Assembly (NCBI GenBank): GCA_905221605.1
Contig: CAJNDS010002541.1
Location: 304,501 to 368,500, forward strand
Direction: 5' to 3'
Length of the DNA stretch: 64,000 nucleotides
Origin: Symbiodinium natans
Taxonomy: Eukaryota > Sar > Dinophyceae > Suessiales > Symbiodiniaceae
Shown: in pieces, positions 41,334 to 50,147 of the stretch
Layout of the letters: each line of letters opens with the position of its first letter
How positions within the stretch are numbered: the first letter of the stretch is position 1
The notes under the pieces: model-generated
The model's input: only the letters and a program-made list of their open reading frames with translations
The model's database searches: none
Told to the model about the DNA's origin: nothing
Made by a program: the position numbers and the translations under genes

Positions 41334-41433
41334 GTTTAGGGTTGTGGTATAACCAATTATATTTACTCTGGGGTCTAAAGTCTACGAATACTCCCTAAAC
41401 CTTCAGCCCTAAACCCTTAATTCCAACTGTAAG

Positions 41434-41508
41434 AGTTGGCGCGTGATGCCCTGGATCTGGGACTGGGACTTTGCAGGAAACAGACAGGACCCTTTTTGAT
41501 TCTCACCC
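41434..41508 (+). CDS. Candidate exon
   Basis: After CAACTGTAAG the frame LARDALDLGLGLCRKQTGPF is open and continues into C-rich repeat. The right edge is uncertain. Confidence 0.3.
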
Positions 41509-41846
41509 TGAACCCTGAAACCCAAACCCTAAAAACCTTAAACCTCTGCATGCTGGTAGGGTTTAGGGTCTAGTGGTTAGGGTTTACATAGGGTGTAGGG
41601 TGGTTCTTCAATCCCTAGTCCCGATCCTTGTTTGCTGGGCTTGTGTGATTTATGGCCAGACGGGGTTGAGGGACTAGGGTAGTCTAGGGAAGCTCGCTGA
41701 ATCGCAAGTGCGCAGTCCTGAACCCAAAACCCAAAACCCAAACACCATCGAGCCCCCCGGCCATCAGACACGATGCCATGTGGTCAGTATCTAAGTTTTG
41801 TGTTTAGGTTTCAGGGTTTAGGCTCCGATTATAATACGACCCCGAG

Positions 41847-42111
41847 ATGTTGAAGGTACTTAACAGGGACGTAACCTTAAACCCTGAGCTCGAAACCCTA
41901 AACTGGCCATGTCATTCAGGCTCCAACCTGGGCCTTGCGCGCAGCACCAGGCGGAGCGGACTTTCGAGAGCCCGAAACCCTGATGGCGGCCAAGAAGGGT
42001 TTGGGGACACCGCCCTACAAGCCCAGTTTTAGCTATGTATTGGGATTCTCGGTTACTCTCCCAAGAATACGATGTTACAGGTTTATTAGTCGTCTCCAGC
42101 AGGTACATTAA
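41847..42111 (+). CDS. Candidate complete two-exon gene, 71 codons
   Basis: Exon 1, 41847-41870: ATG then LKVLNRD, followed by GTAACC. Intron 41871-41919: 49 bases, mostly degenerate CCCTAAA units, ending GTCATTCAG. Exon 2, 41920-42111: 64 codons including stop, starting APTWALRAAPGGADFREPET and containing a hydrophobic stretch YVLGFSVTLP, stop TAA 42109-42111. Phase 0 is kept at both splice sites. This is the cleanest case of a telomere-like intron between protein-like exons. A minus-strand frame of 82 codons covers the same DNA and is treated as a shadow. Product unknown. The retroelement at 42273 starts 160 bp downstream. Confidence 0.45.
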
Positions 42112-42267
42112 GTTACTATAAAGGCAAGACGCTAAGTCTAACCCCTAGGCCCTTATGATGAACTCAACAACCCAAAAGAGAAGCCCTGGACTGTCAAAGA
42201 GGCTTAGGGTTCATTTCATGACAAGGAAAGTGGGCTTCGGGTCAAGAAGAGCCCCTAGACCCTAAAC

Positions 42268-42272
42268 CCTAA
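42268..42272. repeat. Target site duplication, left copy
   Basis: CCTAA immediately before the LTR, identical to 49393-49397. It lies inside CCCTAAACCCTAA. Joining the two flanks with one copy removed gives an in-phase CCCTAAACCCTAAACCCTA tract. Confidence 0.85.
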
Positions 42273-42521
42273 TGTTGAAAGGCATGATCCATGTCGTCAT
42301 CTGATGAGGTGGGTCCCAAGGGTGCATGTGGTTCCATGGCAGCACAAAGGCGGCTCCCGAATTTTCCACTCAAAGCGAACGTCGACATGTTGTAGTGTGA
42401 TATGCTCGATGGCCTCTGTGCATACATCGAACATGGCTTCATGCCTATCAGTTGCTCGCTGCTCTACAGCGACTGAAAGAAAAAGCGGAGGGCCGGCATT
42501 ACAAACCACCACCTTTCATCA
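42273..42521 (-). repeat. 3' LTR, 249 bp
   Basis: Starts TGTTGAAAGG and ends CCTTTCATCA on the plus strand, giving short imperfect inverted ends with TG/CA. Compared with the other LTR I count four substitutions and an 11-base deletion near the right end. Confidence 0.92.
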
Positions 42522-42534
42522 CTCCTCCTGATTT
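42522..42534 (-). other. Polypurine tract
   Basis: On the minus strand AAATCAGGAGGAG abuts the 3' LTR directly, as expected for the primer of plus-strand synthesis in an LTR element. Confidence 0.7.
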
Positions 42535-42569
42535 GTCCGCCAGGTCACTTCACTCCACTATACATATCA

Positions 42570-43217
42570 TCAAATCGTTCTTGCTGGGTAGAGCTGCCGA
42601 CCTCCATTTCGGCAGCAAGCACAAAATGTGCGAACTTGAACATGTGCAGCATTCCGAAGGCCCCAACAGTCCCTCATGACGTGCACGTGGTCTCCTCCAT
42701 TCGAGACATAGCACGGTCCCGGATGCCACGTTTGAACCTCTCGTTCAACTTCACGAATCTCCACCCTCGTAGGCTCAACTGACATCAACCGCGTCATGCC
42801 CATGTTGCACTGGACCTCAGCGTCCACCATCATAGGCTGTGGAGCAGACCATTGAAGACGATCATTGAGTTGCTCCGCCAACTCGTCCTCCACCATGTTG
42901 CGAAGCCGTTCCAAATGCCGATTCCTCCTAGGATCCCAACGACGACCTAACCACTTGGAGGCCTTGCCATAAGCCCACCTCATGAGCTCCCAGACACCCA
43001 CCATCGCAATAGACGCCATCATCATGAGGGCATAGAACTCGATTGAGCCATCCAACTGCAACGGTGCCTCCAAGGTTTCAGCCTTCGCCCCACAAATCCA
43101 ACCACACAGCAACAATATCCGGAGGATCTTGGCCGTCAAGCCCGATGAAACCAACGTTTGTAGTCCCCATTGACGGCGCAACTCCTCGTGGCGATCCTTG
43201 GGCAGGGCTTTTGTCAA
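42570..43217 (-). CDS. Pol C-terminus: end of RNase H plus membrane tail
   Basis: Begins in the typical Copia ending ADLLTKALPKDRHEELRRQW, then has two hydrophobic segments (about residues 28-48 and 60-83), a charged region, and a final Cys/His cluster with RDCWGLRNAAHVQ and FCACC. It ends 48 bp before the 3' LTR. The frame is shifted relative to the upstream RNase H frame (43214-43426). Ordinary Copia Pol proteins stop soon after ADLLTK. The extra tail is seen again, in a different form, at 53061-53780. The role of the membrane segment is unknown; an envelope-like or membrane-anchoring role is conceivable. Confidence 0.7.
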   Translation of the reverse strand: MTKALPKDRHEELRRQWGLQTLVSSGLTAKILRILLLCGWICGAKAETLEAPLQLDGSIEFYALMMMASIAMVGVWELMRWAYGKASKWLGRRWDPRRNRHLERLRNMVEDELAEQLNDRLQWSAPQPMMVDAEVQCNMGMTRLMSVEPTRVEIREVEREVQTWHPGPCYVSNGGDHVHVMRDCWGLRNAAHVQVRTFCACCRNGGRQLYPARTI

Positions 43218-43426
43218 TAAGTCGGCCTTTGGAATTGGCCTTTGCAGTGAAGGACCTTCAGGAATCCGGATTGGGCCTGTTCACGCAGGTACGAGGCACG
43301 GACCTTCAAATGACGGGTCCTCCATGACCCAGCCCCGTCGGAACTGAGTCCAACCGCCGCCATATTGTCGATCTGCAACGCCAGCGTTTCGACCTGGATA
43401 TTAAGTTGTCGGATCACGGCCATCAC
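43214..43426 (-). pseudogene. RNase H fragment, truncated
   Basis: Contains LQIDNMAAVGL and SWRTRHLKVRASYLREQ, which correspond to the central Asp and the T[RK]H motif of Copia RNase H. It begins abruptly near 43430 without the AEAE segment and without reverse transcriptase before it, and it is frameshifted from the following ADLLTK segment. This marks the edge of an internal deletion. Confidence 0.75.
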
Positions 43427-43430
43427 CGCC

Positions 43431-44000
43431 CTAGCACACTGCGTCCATTGGCTCGGTGTTCTCCTCGGGGCTCCTCATCGTCACGATCCGTGTACTCGTC
43501 CTCCGACAGCTCATTGTACTAGTCAGGATCAGGGTCATCAGGGATCTTTTCTTCCTCGTCTTCGGTGTCGTCATCGTCGGGGTCGTCATCATCATCCTCT
43601 TCGCCCTCCTCCCCCTCAAGTGGAGATTCCGGTTCAAGAGGAACCCTAACTCCATCAGTCGCTCTCGGTCCTCCTCCATCAACTTTTCCACTCCAGAGGG
43701 CGTATAACCAACCAGCAACCAATCATTTGCCGAGTTGGGAGTGAAGCCGTAGAATTTCTTCGGGTTGAAGCCGGTGGCACGCTCCGCAATGTTGTAGTAA
43801 CGCCCCGAACATTGACTTCCATCAGGTAGTTGTTGAATCGCTTCACCCCTCTCAGCGACACCCCTCGTAGGATTTGACTGATCATCTCCAGATACCCATA
43901 GTCCCCGCTGCGACCTATCCGAGATCTCCACCACATAGTTCCAAGACCCTCGTTGAATATGCGCATCAGTGTGCGGAGGAATTGCATTGCCCGTGAACAC
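43431..44000 (-). CDS. HxD-type domain and acidic linker between integrase and RNase H
   Basis: On the minus strand the frame reads AIPPHTDAHIQRGSWNYVVE, then a Gly/Trp strand (RGLWV), a central linker, and FNPKKFYGFTPNSANDWLLV followed by GYTP. The H-x-D pair, the later aromatic strand and a distal P..YTP end are arranged like a 2-oxoglutarate/Fe(II) oxygenase fold. The expected distal His appears replaced by Tyr, so this copy is probably inactive. It is followed by an Asp/Glu-rich stretch (43519-43640, other frame). Similar segments precede the reverse transcriptase in dinoflagellate Copia proteins as I remember them. The enzyme assignment is inference from motif spacing only. Confidence 0.45.
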   Translation of the reverse strand: MFTGNAIPPHTDAHIQRGSWNYVVEISDRSQRGLWVSGDDQSNPTRGVAERGEAIQQLPDGSQCSGRYYNIAERATGFNPKKFYGFTPNSANDWLLVGYTPSGVEKLMEEDRERLMELGFLLNRNLHLRGRRAKRMMMTTPTMTTPKTRKKRSLMTLILTSTMSCRRTSTRIVTMRSPEENTEPMDAVC

Positions 44001-44119
44001 CCCCAGCGTTGCCTATGTGACGGAGCCCTCCGGAAAGTGGTCGGTAGCCCTTTTGAGGTAATTATTCATTCAGGTACTTCACGACTGGTTCCTTGTTCCG
44101 GGTCTGGACCGTAATACCT

Positions 44120-44317
44120 CTATTTCCCCCCCTGGCAATAGGCTCCAAAAGCTTGGAAACAACCTTCTCCTCTTCGCGTTCTCACCTTTGCTGCCACCAC
44201 CAACTTCTCTAACATCTCCAAGCATCCCTCCTTCGAGAAATCTTCCATGCTCAGCAGATGTTGAGCAAGAGCCTTTACCTCAGCAAGTGTTTCCCGACTT
44301 CTGGCTCGAGACCGCAC
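44120..44317 (-). pseudogene. Linker fragment after integrase
   Basis: Contains LLSMEDFSKEGCLEMLEKLV, a helical segment between integrase and the H-x-D domain. Broken from both neighbours by frameshifts. Confidence 0.5.
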
Positions 44318-44563
44318 GGCTCAAATCATTGGTGTGGACGAACTTCGTGGCGAAGAAGAAGGTTCTATGGTCCTTGACGATGGTGAATCTTCTCTTCGAT
44401 CAGGTGGTTGTTCCGATCCGGCGCCGTCGTGGTAGTGCTTCACGCGCAGGAGAAGCGGAGGACTCCCTTGCCGAAGGTCTGGGAGGATCCTTCACATCCG
44501 AGGGCTTTGTCGTTGACTTCAGTCTCCATGCCGGTTCCACGACCAAGGGAGGAGCCACATCCT

Positions 44564-45586
44564 TCAGTGGTGGTGGTTCCACGGGTCCTCACGTGGGCGG
44601 TCTGAACATACCCCCCCTCCATCCTTCAAGATGCAATGTCCACCTCGAACATCCGTCGATGGCCCCAGGTATTTCTCCCTTGTCCACTTCGGTCCCAAAT
44701 CTTCAACCGCTCCAGTTTTGTAGCGCTCGATCTTAACGCAGCAAGGAGAACCGAAAGGCGCCACCATTGGGCTTGGCAAGCCCATCCTGTCGCACCATTG
44801 GATCGAAGCGGCGGCATTTAGTGCAAGCGGCCACGCGGATTTGTGCACTGCGCCCGAGTCAAGAAGTACTCTGACCCGTTTTTTCAAATATTTCACGCCC
44901 GCTTCCGCTGCACCGTTCGACGCCGGGTTGTCGCCCTCCGTGGTCGTAGGCAACATTCCCTTTCCCAAGACCCAGTTCCTGACCATCTTACTCCGCAGCT
45001 CACCAGCTCTATCTCCATGTACTCGGTGCATTGGAAATCCAAGGGCCTTCGCATCCACATAGATCCTCTGCAATGCTGGTAAAACACTGGTGGCTTTCTT
45101 GTTCCTCATCGGCGCCGCGAAGTAAGCAGTGTCCAAGGGGATGGGAGTCGTGAATCCTTCCCTCATCTTCTTCCACGCTTTCTTTTCCTCCTCCTCCTCA
45201 GACGGCATACCATCCTCTAGCGTTTCATCCGGACCGGGTTCAACGCCTGCCCCAAACGCATCCACATCTCCAGGCTGCTCCTCCCCGTCCGAGAACTCCT
45301 CGTCCTCATCTTTCAGCAATGGGAAACCAGCCTCAGGACTAACTCCTTCAAGACGCGGAAACCTGTAGGCCCCTCTCAGGAAGTATCGCAATCCCTTTGA
45401 ATCCGGAGTGACTCCTTGATGCTTCAGAGGGCCAGCAACATCAATGCTCAACGTGTAGGCCATGGGATGGAGGCTTGATCTATGCTGTCGCCCCGCTGCC
45501 GCGTTCCTCACGCAGACAGCACAGGTGCGTTCAAACGGCTGGTGACTGTTGAGAACATGGGTTCTCCAAGCCGCCTCACTGGCCAA
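44564..45586 (-). CDS. Integrase, DD35E type
   Basis: 340 codons without interruption. The zinc-binding part is H10-x4-H15-x6-C22-x2-C25. The catalytic triad is Asp49 (LSIDVAG), the Asp of HGDRAGEL and the Glu of NGAAEAGVKY, with exactly 35 residues between the second Asp and the Glu. Between the first and second Asp there is a long insert of about 110 residues with a strongly acidic part (EDEEFSDGEEQPGDVDAFGA), much longer than in typical integrases. The C-terminal end (WTREKYLGP) is the usual strand of the Copia integrase C-terminal region. All catalytic residues are present, although the rest of the element is damaged. The initiator is arbitrary because this was part of a polyprotein. Confidence 0.85.
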   Translation of the reverse strand: MASEAAWRTHVLNSHQPFERTCAVCVRNAAAGRQHRSSLHPMAYTLSIDVAGPLKHQGVTPDSKGLRYFLRGAYRFPRLEGVSPEAGFPLLKDEDEEFSDGEEQPGDVDAFGAGVEPGPDETLEDGMPSEEEEEKKAWKKMREGFTTPIPLDTAYFAAPMRNKKATSVLPALQRIYVDAKALGFPMHRVHGDRAGELRSKMVRNWVLGKGMLPTTTEGDNPASNGAAEAGVKYLKKRVRVLLDSGAVHKSAWPLALNAAASIQWCDRMGLPSPMVAPFGSPCCVKIERYKTGAVEDLGPKWTREKYLGPSTDVRGGHCILKDGGGVCSDRPREDPWNHHH

Positions 45587-46167
45587 CCCTCAATGCCTGC
45601 CTCCTCGACAAACGATTGATAAGATCCATCCGCCGCCCAGGTTGCACCCACCTTCTTCGAGGCAGGCTTCTCCAAGACTAAGGCCGTCTCGATGCGACCT
45701 CCACTGATCTTCTTGCGAAATCTCGCCAATGTAGTAGTGCACCTTCGCCCTAAAGGGTTCGTCTTCACGATGTTGCGACTCACTGCGGGCCAAGTCCTGC
45801 AGCACCATAGCTGAAATCTTCCCCTCCAGCGCCGCCCGTACTTTAATAACACCTTCCAAAGTTCCTCCTCCGGAAGATCTCCCTTGATCCTGTCCAGGTC
45901 CAGCACCACTGCATCGTGCGTGCCGAGACGCTTCCGTCGACGACGATTGACCGGCAAGGCCTTGAAGCGTTCCCATGGTTCCATATTGCCGAAGTCATGG
46001 AGCAGAACCGTCTCCTCCTCATCCAAGGCCTTCAGGAATGCCGCCTTATTGATCGCCTCCTTCATATCCTTCACGTCCCGGGTGTCCACATATCGTTGCA
46101 GCGCTGTCCACCAGCTCACAGTGACCTCCTGCAAGTGTCGGGCTGAGGCCGCAGTCACATCCCTCAA
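45508..46167 (-). pseudogene. Protease-to-integrase spacer with methyltransferase-like remnant
   Basis: Corresponds to residues about 1290-1582 of the Gag-Pol at 59253. WERFKALPVNRRRRKRLG matches its WRLLKGMPWSRRKRR, and AVVLDLDRIKG matches its VEVDLN strand. The segment equivalent to the GGPP loop is in another frame (45590-45976) and reads GKISAMVLQDLARS, without GGPP. Frameshifts separate the pieces. Confidence 0.55.
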
Positions 46168-46350
46168 TTGCTGCAGCTTCTCCTGCTTTCCATCAGGACA
46201 AATGAGCCAACAGCCCTCCGAAGTCCACGACTACGCGTATTTCAAGGAGTCAATCACCTTGCCGAGCGGGACGATTGTTTGCAACCCTGGGGTTTTTGAG
46301 TCCACCAGTCGGACTGCTGCGTTGTTGCCTTGCCTTCACCAGCCAGTGTC
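46168..46350 (-). pseudogene. Degenerate aspartic-protease region
   Basis: In two frames I read VDVTLAGEGKATTQQ and TIVPLGKVIDSLKYA, which align with VKVALANDDHVVLS and TILPMGQLVQLLG after the protease active site of the Gag-Pol at 59253. The D-S-G-A active-site motif itself is not visible, so the catalytic part appears deleted. A TAG interrupts the second frame. Confidence 0.5.
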
Positions 46351-47604
46351 ACGTCCACATGCTTCGAAGACAATCTCTCCCACTCCGAGGCTCCTCGAAG
46401 TGCATGCGCTCCCCAGGACCTTCCACAGTTCCATCCACACGTAGAACTTGCACACGGCGTATCTCCTCCAACGCCTTAGTCATCAGACTCTTCATCTCCG
46501 TGGCCTCCGGGCTCTCAAACGCGATCGCCTTCATGGGTCTCTGACCACCTGTAGCAGTCAACGTTCCATCGGCACCCATAGCTGTGGTAGCAGTTGAGGA
46601 AGTCGTCGAAGCTTCACGTCCTGACTCTGCGGCCGTTTCCTTCTCCTTCCGCTTGGAACCGGGCACTGTGCAATCCTTGGCTATATGGCTTGTAGAACCA
46701 CACGCCAAACACTTTGCCTTCTTCTCCTCCTTCGAAAGCCCAGCCATAGAGTGCTTGTAACGACACTTGTTCCCCTATTGCAGCCCTTGTCTTTCAGGTA
46801 GAACCGACACACATCCGAGGTGCTGGTAGGCGAAGGGGATTTCGGTGATTGCTCCGGACTCGTACTCAGGCCTGGCGCTGCTGTCAGATCCTTGATCGCA
46901 GGCGTAGTGGTCGAGGATGACGAAGGCTCCTTGGTAGTGGTCCCTGCCTGGGTCTCCAACTCAGCTAAAAGGTGTTGATGATATTGCAGCACCGTAGAGG
47001 GCTGGGGATTGTTATCCACCTGTAGCGAAGCTCTCACCAAGGACACTCTGAACGCGAGCTCGCTGTCCGACCGGATCACCCGCTGCGTTAACTTGTCGAG
47101 GCCCTTCATCAGGATAGAAGCATCAGGTTCCACAATACCCAACGTACGTGCCCTCTTCAACCACAACAACCACCGGCGAAGCCCCTGAGCTGCGTGAGAC
47201 GAAGACGTACTTTCACCCGGGGACTCCAGATTCTTGAGGATTAAGGACTTCTCCTGCTTGTTGCCCGGCTGGTACACCGTCAAGATCCTGCACATCACCC
47301 CCATTGCTGTCATGTCACCGTGGGTGATGATGTCACGCCTCAAGGAATCTGGAATGGCTGACAACAGCATGGCCACTGCCCTTCGCTCCACCCTTGACCA
47401 TTCGGGTTTTTGCAACTGGCCCTCAGCGACCGGCTTCAACTGCAACCGCTGCAAAGGACTGGCTGCTGCAAACTCCTGATACCACAACGAGGATTGTCGC
47501 AGCGTCTCCCCACCGCAGCCCCGAAGTGTCAGAGATATCTTCAAGAATCGGACCAATGTGCGGCGTCCAATGCACCATGTCGATGGCCGCTGTCTCGGGG
47601 TCAT
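46349..47604 (-). pseudogene. Gag C-terminal half with CCCH and CCHC fingers, frameshifted
   Basis: The first frame (47604-46681) contains MTAMGVMCRILTVYQPGNKQ and SELAFRVSLVRASLQVDNNP, matching Gag of the element at 59253. It then reaches CRFYLKDKGCNRG, the first two Cys of a CCCH finger. One missing base near 46765 moves the rest (NKCRYKH) into the next frame. That frame continues to CLACGSTSHIAKDC, a C-x2-C-x4-H-x4-C knuckle, and ends near 46349. The single-base lesion therefore splits the CCCH finger. Confidence 0.75.
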
Positions 47605-48644
47605 ACTCCGGGAGCTTCGGAAGTTCCTGCGCCCCAGGCTTAACAGCTTCGGGCTGCCCAGGTTTTGCAGCTCCTTGGTTCTTCTTCAAGAGCTCCTCGA
47701 TTCCTTTGGCCATCGACAGCAACACCCAGTCTGCAGTAGTCATACCATCAGGTCCCACGCTTTCTGGACCTGGTGCATTGCGAGGTGGAAAAGATCACGA
47801 AGGGACCGACCAAACTGGGATTCGTAAACGCCTCCAGAGTTCACCCGGTGCTGTTCAGTAAGAGACCAGGTAGTGCATGTGATTGCTCCGGTAGTCCACG
47901 AGAGTAAACTTGCCCTGGAAATCCTACAGGACCACCAACACTCCCTTGCCTCAGCGATTCATCTATCCTAGGCCCAGGTAGTGCGCGTGATTGCTCTGGT
48001 AGTCCATGAGATTGAGCTTGCCCCCCAAGCAATCCTGATGCGAACCCATGGCCGCTCGCCCAGGCAGTGCACGTGATTGCTCAGGTAGTCCAGGAGATTG
48101 AACTTGCACTCTTGAATTTCCACGGGTCTCTTGACCCAAAAGTCCAAGCGGATTTCCCTCGATCCCCCGACATTGCGCCCGAGTTAATGGCCGTCAGTCC
48201 ACCACCTCCAGCGACCGGGTTAGGTCCCACCGGACCCTGGCCTGGGATGGGTAAAGCCGTCCATCCCGCATCTCGGCCTTCACTTCTCTCAAAACCCACA
48301 TGTCCATCAAAACCACCATCATCTTGCCTTGTCACCGGAAAAACTGGTACCCCATCCGGCATGCCGCTCAAATCCCCACCTGCAGCGCGCGTCCGTTCCC
48401 TCTCCAGCTGTTGCCTCATACGCTGAGCCTGAGCCAGGGCATTCTCGGCACGCAACCTTTCCTCTTGCAACTGTCCCAACACGCCACTTAGTTGACGCCG
48501 AACCTCAGCCTGCGCGTCCTCACGACGTACAGAATCTGAAGTTCCTTCTGAAGTGGTACACGGCTGCTGACTGACAGTTGGCTGAGGTCCTTGAAGAAGC
48601 GGGGAAACATGTTGCAGGTGCTGACTTGTAGCCGGCGGCATCAA
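47423..48644 (-). pseudogene. Gag N-terminal half, coiled coil
   Basis: The frame 48644-48081 contains a coiled coil (VRRQLSGVLGQLQEERLRAE) that parallels VRRQVEAALAGQKGRLERLQ in the Gag-Pol at 59253. The frame 47758-47423 contains ELPKLPEYDPETAAIDMVHW, matching NFPMLPDYTPESGAIDFQDW there. Direct repeats of about 75 bp (around GTGATTGCTCAGGTAGTCCA, 47880-48100) interrupt the region between them. Confidence 0.65.
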
Positions 48645-49132
48645 GGACGTACCAATTGGCGATGTCGTCCAGGCTGTTCCCTCATGATGTTGCGAGCGGG
48701 ACCTGTTAGTGTCCGAGGAGACCTGGCTCCTTCACTGCTCCCAGGGTCGTCGCTTTTGCTGGAGCAACCACCGGACTCAGGCGCGAGCGATTTGGTTCGA
48801 TCTACGGGACGATGAGCAAGCGACGCCGCCGCACTGGATGATGTGTTTGGGAGAGTTTTTTCATAGGGCGTCGACGGCAGTGTCTGGAACTGCTGGAAGT
48901 GCTCAGGCCATGGTCCACCAGGAGGTGAGAGCAGGCTGGAGCCCAACGACGAGTAGAATACCAAAGCCGGAGAGGCAGCGTTGTCCTCCCTTCCATGGTT
49001 CGCAGCTGACGGTGCCAGACTCGTTGATCTAGCGTCAGCATTCCGTATCATATCATGAAGTCCTGCGTCTCCACGACCCCCAATGCTCGCATCCAAATGC
49101 GCAGGGCAGCAGCAACTTGGGCTGTCATAATC

Positions 49133-49392
49133 TGTTGAAAGGCATGATCCATGTCGTCATCTGATGAGGTGGGTCCCAAGGGTGCATGTGGTTCCATGGC
49201 AGCACAAAGGCGGCTCCCGAATTTTCCACTCAAAGCAAACGTCGACATGTTGTAGTGTGATATGCTCGATGGCCTCTGTGCTTACATCGAACGTGGCTTC
49301 ATGCCTATCACTTGCTCGCTGCTCTACAGCGACTGAAAGAAAAAGCGGAGGGCCGGCAGCGATCATTCTTTACAAACCACCACCTTTCATCA
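49133..49392 (-). repeat. 5' LTR, 260 bp
   Basis: Partner of 42273-42521. Contains an 11-base segment (with GCGATCATTC) absent from the 3' LTR. A short minus-strand frame (49248-49048) starts inside this LTR and runs into the interior. Directly after the LTR the minus strand reads GATTATGACAGCCC, so no ordinary TGG-type primer binding site is visible. Confidence 0.92.
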
Positions 49393-49397
49393 CCTAA
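49393..49397. repeat. Target site duplication, right copy
   Basis: CCTAA directly after the LTR, identical to 42268-42272. Confidence 0.85.
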
Positions 49398-49461
49398 ACC
49401 CTACAGACCCTAAACCCGAAACCCTTTTGAACATTTTGAGCTTGGAGTGTAGAGTTTAGGG

Positions 49462-49590
49462 GGCATCGGAAAGTTGCCTTTCCATTTGGGCCGAAAGGGC
49501 TTTCAGTTTCTGGCGTTTACGAATTGCGCTTTGGAGCTTGTAGAACTTTCCACCCCAAGCTCTAAACCTCCTAAGCCCTGCAAACCCTGA
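49462..49590 (+). CDS. Candidate exon downstream of the retroelement
   Basis: After AGAGTTTAG the frame GIGKLPFHLGRKGFQFLAFT continues with NCALELVELSTPS and runs into C-rich repeat before TGA 49588-49590. The real exon probably ends near 49560. Same strand as the candidate gene left of the retroelement. Confidence 0.35.
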   Translation, partial: GIGKLPFHLGRKGFQFLAFTNCALELVELSTPSSKPPKPCKP

Positions 49591-49776
49591 ACTTCTAAAC
49601 CCATAAACCCTAAACTCTTACACCTTGAAACCTGAACCCTAAACCACATCGACGTGTTGAACGTGTTGCATGTGGAGGTAGAAAAAAATTAGGGACCCTT
49701 GTTTAGGCACCCTAAACTATAAGGAATACACAAAATAGACATCCCCAAAAGGCCCATAACTATTTTCAACCGCCAG

Positions 49777-49839
49777 GTGTGGTTCTGGCTCGACCCGTGG
49801 TTGTGCCGCCGGCGCCTCTTGAGGGAGGATATTGCTTAG
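49777..49839 (+). CDS. Candidate terminal exon
   Basis: After TTCAACCGCCAG the frame VWFWLDPWLCRRRLLREDIA stops at TAG 49837-49839. Phase 0, 20 codons, GC-rich third positions. Confidence 0.38.
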   Translation: MWFWLDPWLCRRRLLREDIA

Positions 49840-49973
49840 ATCTAGGGGCCGATAATTGCCCATGTGTGCTGCACACGTTCCATGCGGTTGCCTCTCTTGG
49901 AATGATGGCGAGTACCTGCCGGTGTTAGGCTGTTCTGCTCCTAAACCCTAAAGTCGTATCCTGGTTAGTGTAA

Positions 49974-50075
49974 CCCCCCCCCCCCCCCAAACAATTAGGT
50001 AGTCTGTTTTTTAGTCTGTTTTTTTTGGTGGGGGGGGGAGGGTTTCGGGGAGGGGGGGGGGGGCGAAGAGGAGAT
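49974..50075. repeat. Poly-C and poly-G runs
   Basis: A 15-base C run (49974-49988) followed within 100 bp by G runs of 8-12 bases. Such runs of 13-17 bases recur at 3420, 5847, 7911, 10188, 15313 and 57375. Confidence 0.9.
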
Positions 50076-50147
50076 GAAAGAAGAGAGGGTGGAAGAGGGA
50101 GAGCCCCTCTCCGGAAGCTTTATAAAATTCCGGGCCACCAGACCTTT

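Larger units (their letters stand above)
42273..49392 (-). mobile_element. Copia-like LTR retrotransposon, complete ends, defective interior
   Basis: 7,120 bp on the minus strand between two direct LTRs and a 5-bp target duplication. Reading 5' to 3' on the minus strand: LTR, Gag-like region, CCCH and CCHC fingers, protease region, methyltransferase-like domain, integrase, a histidine-aspartate domain resembling 2-oxoglutarate oxygenases, RNase H, and a membrane-helix tail. Integrase before RNase H is the Ty1/Copia order. The coding region is broken by several frameshifts. The reverse transcriptase is missing, because the sequence goes from an acidic linker directly into RNase H near 43430. 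It sits inside a telomere-like tract. It cannot move on its own, but its LTRs are nearly identical, so the insertion seems fairly young. Confidence 0.9.

Noticed and set aside
49110..49132. tRNA primer binding site next to the 5' LTR
   Set aside because: The minus strand reads GATTATGACAGCCC after the LTR, with no TGG start and no match to a common initiator-tRNA site.
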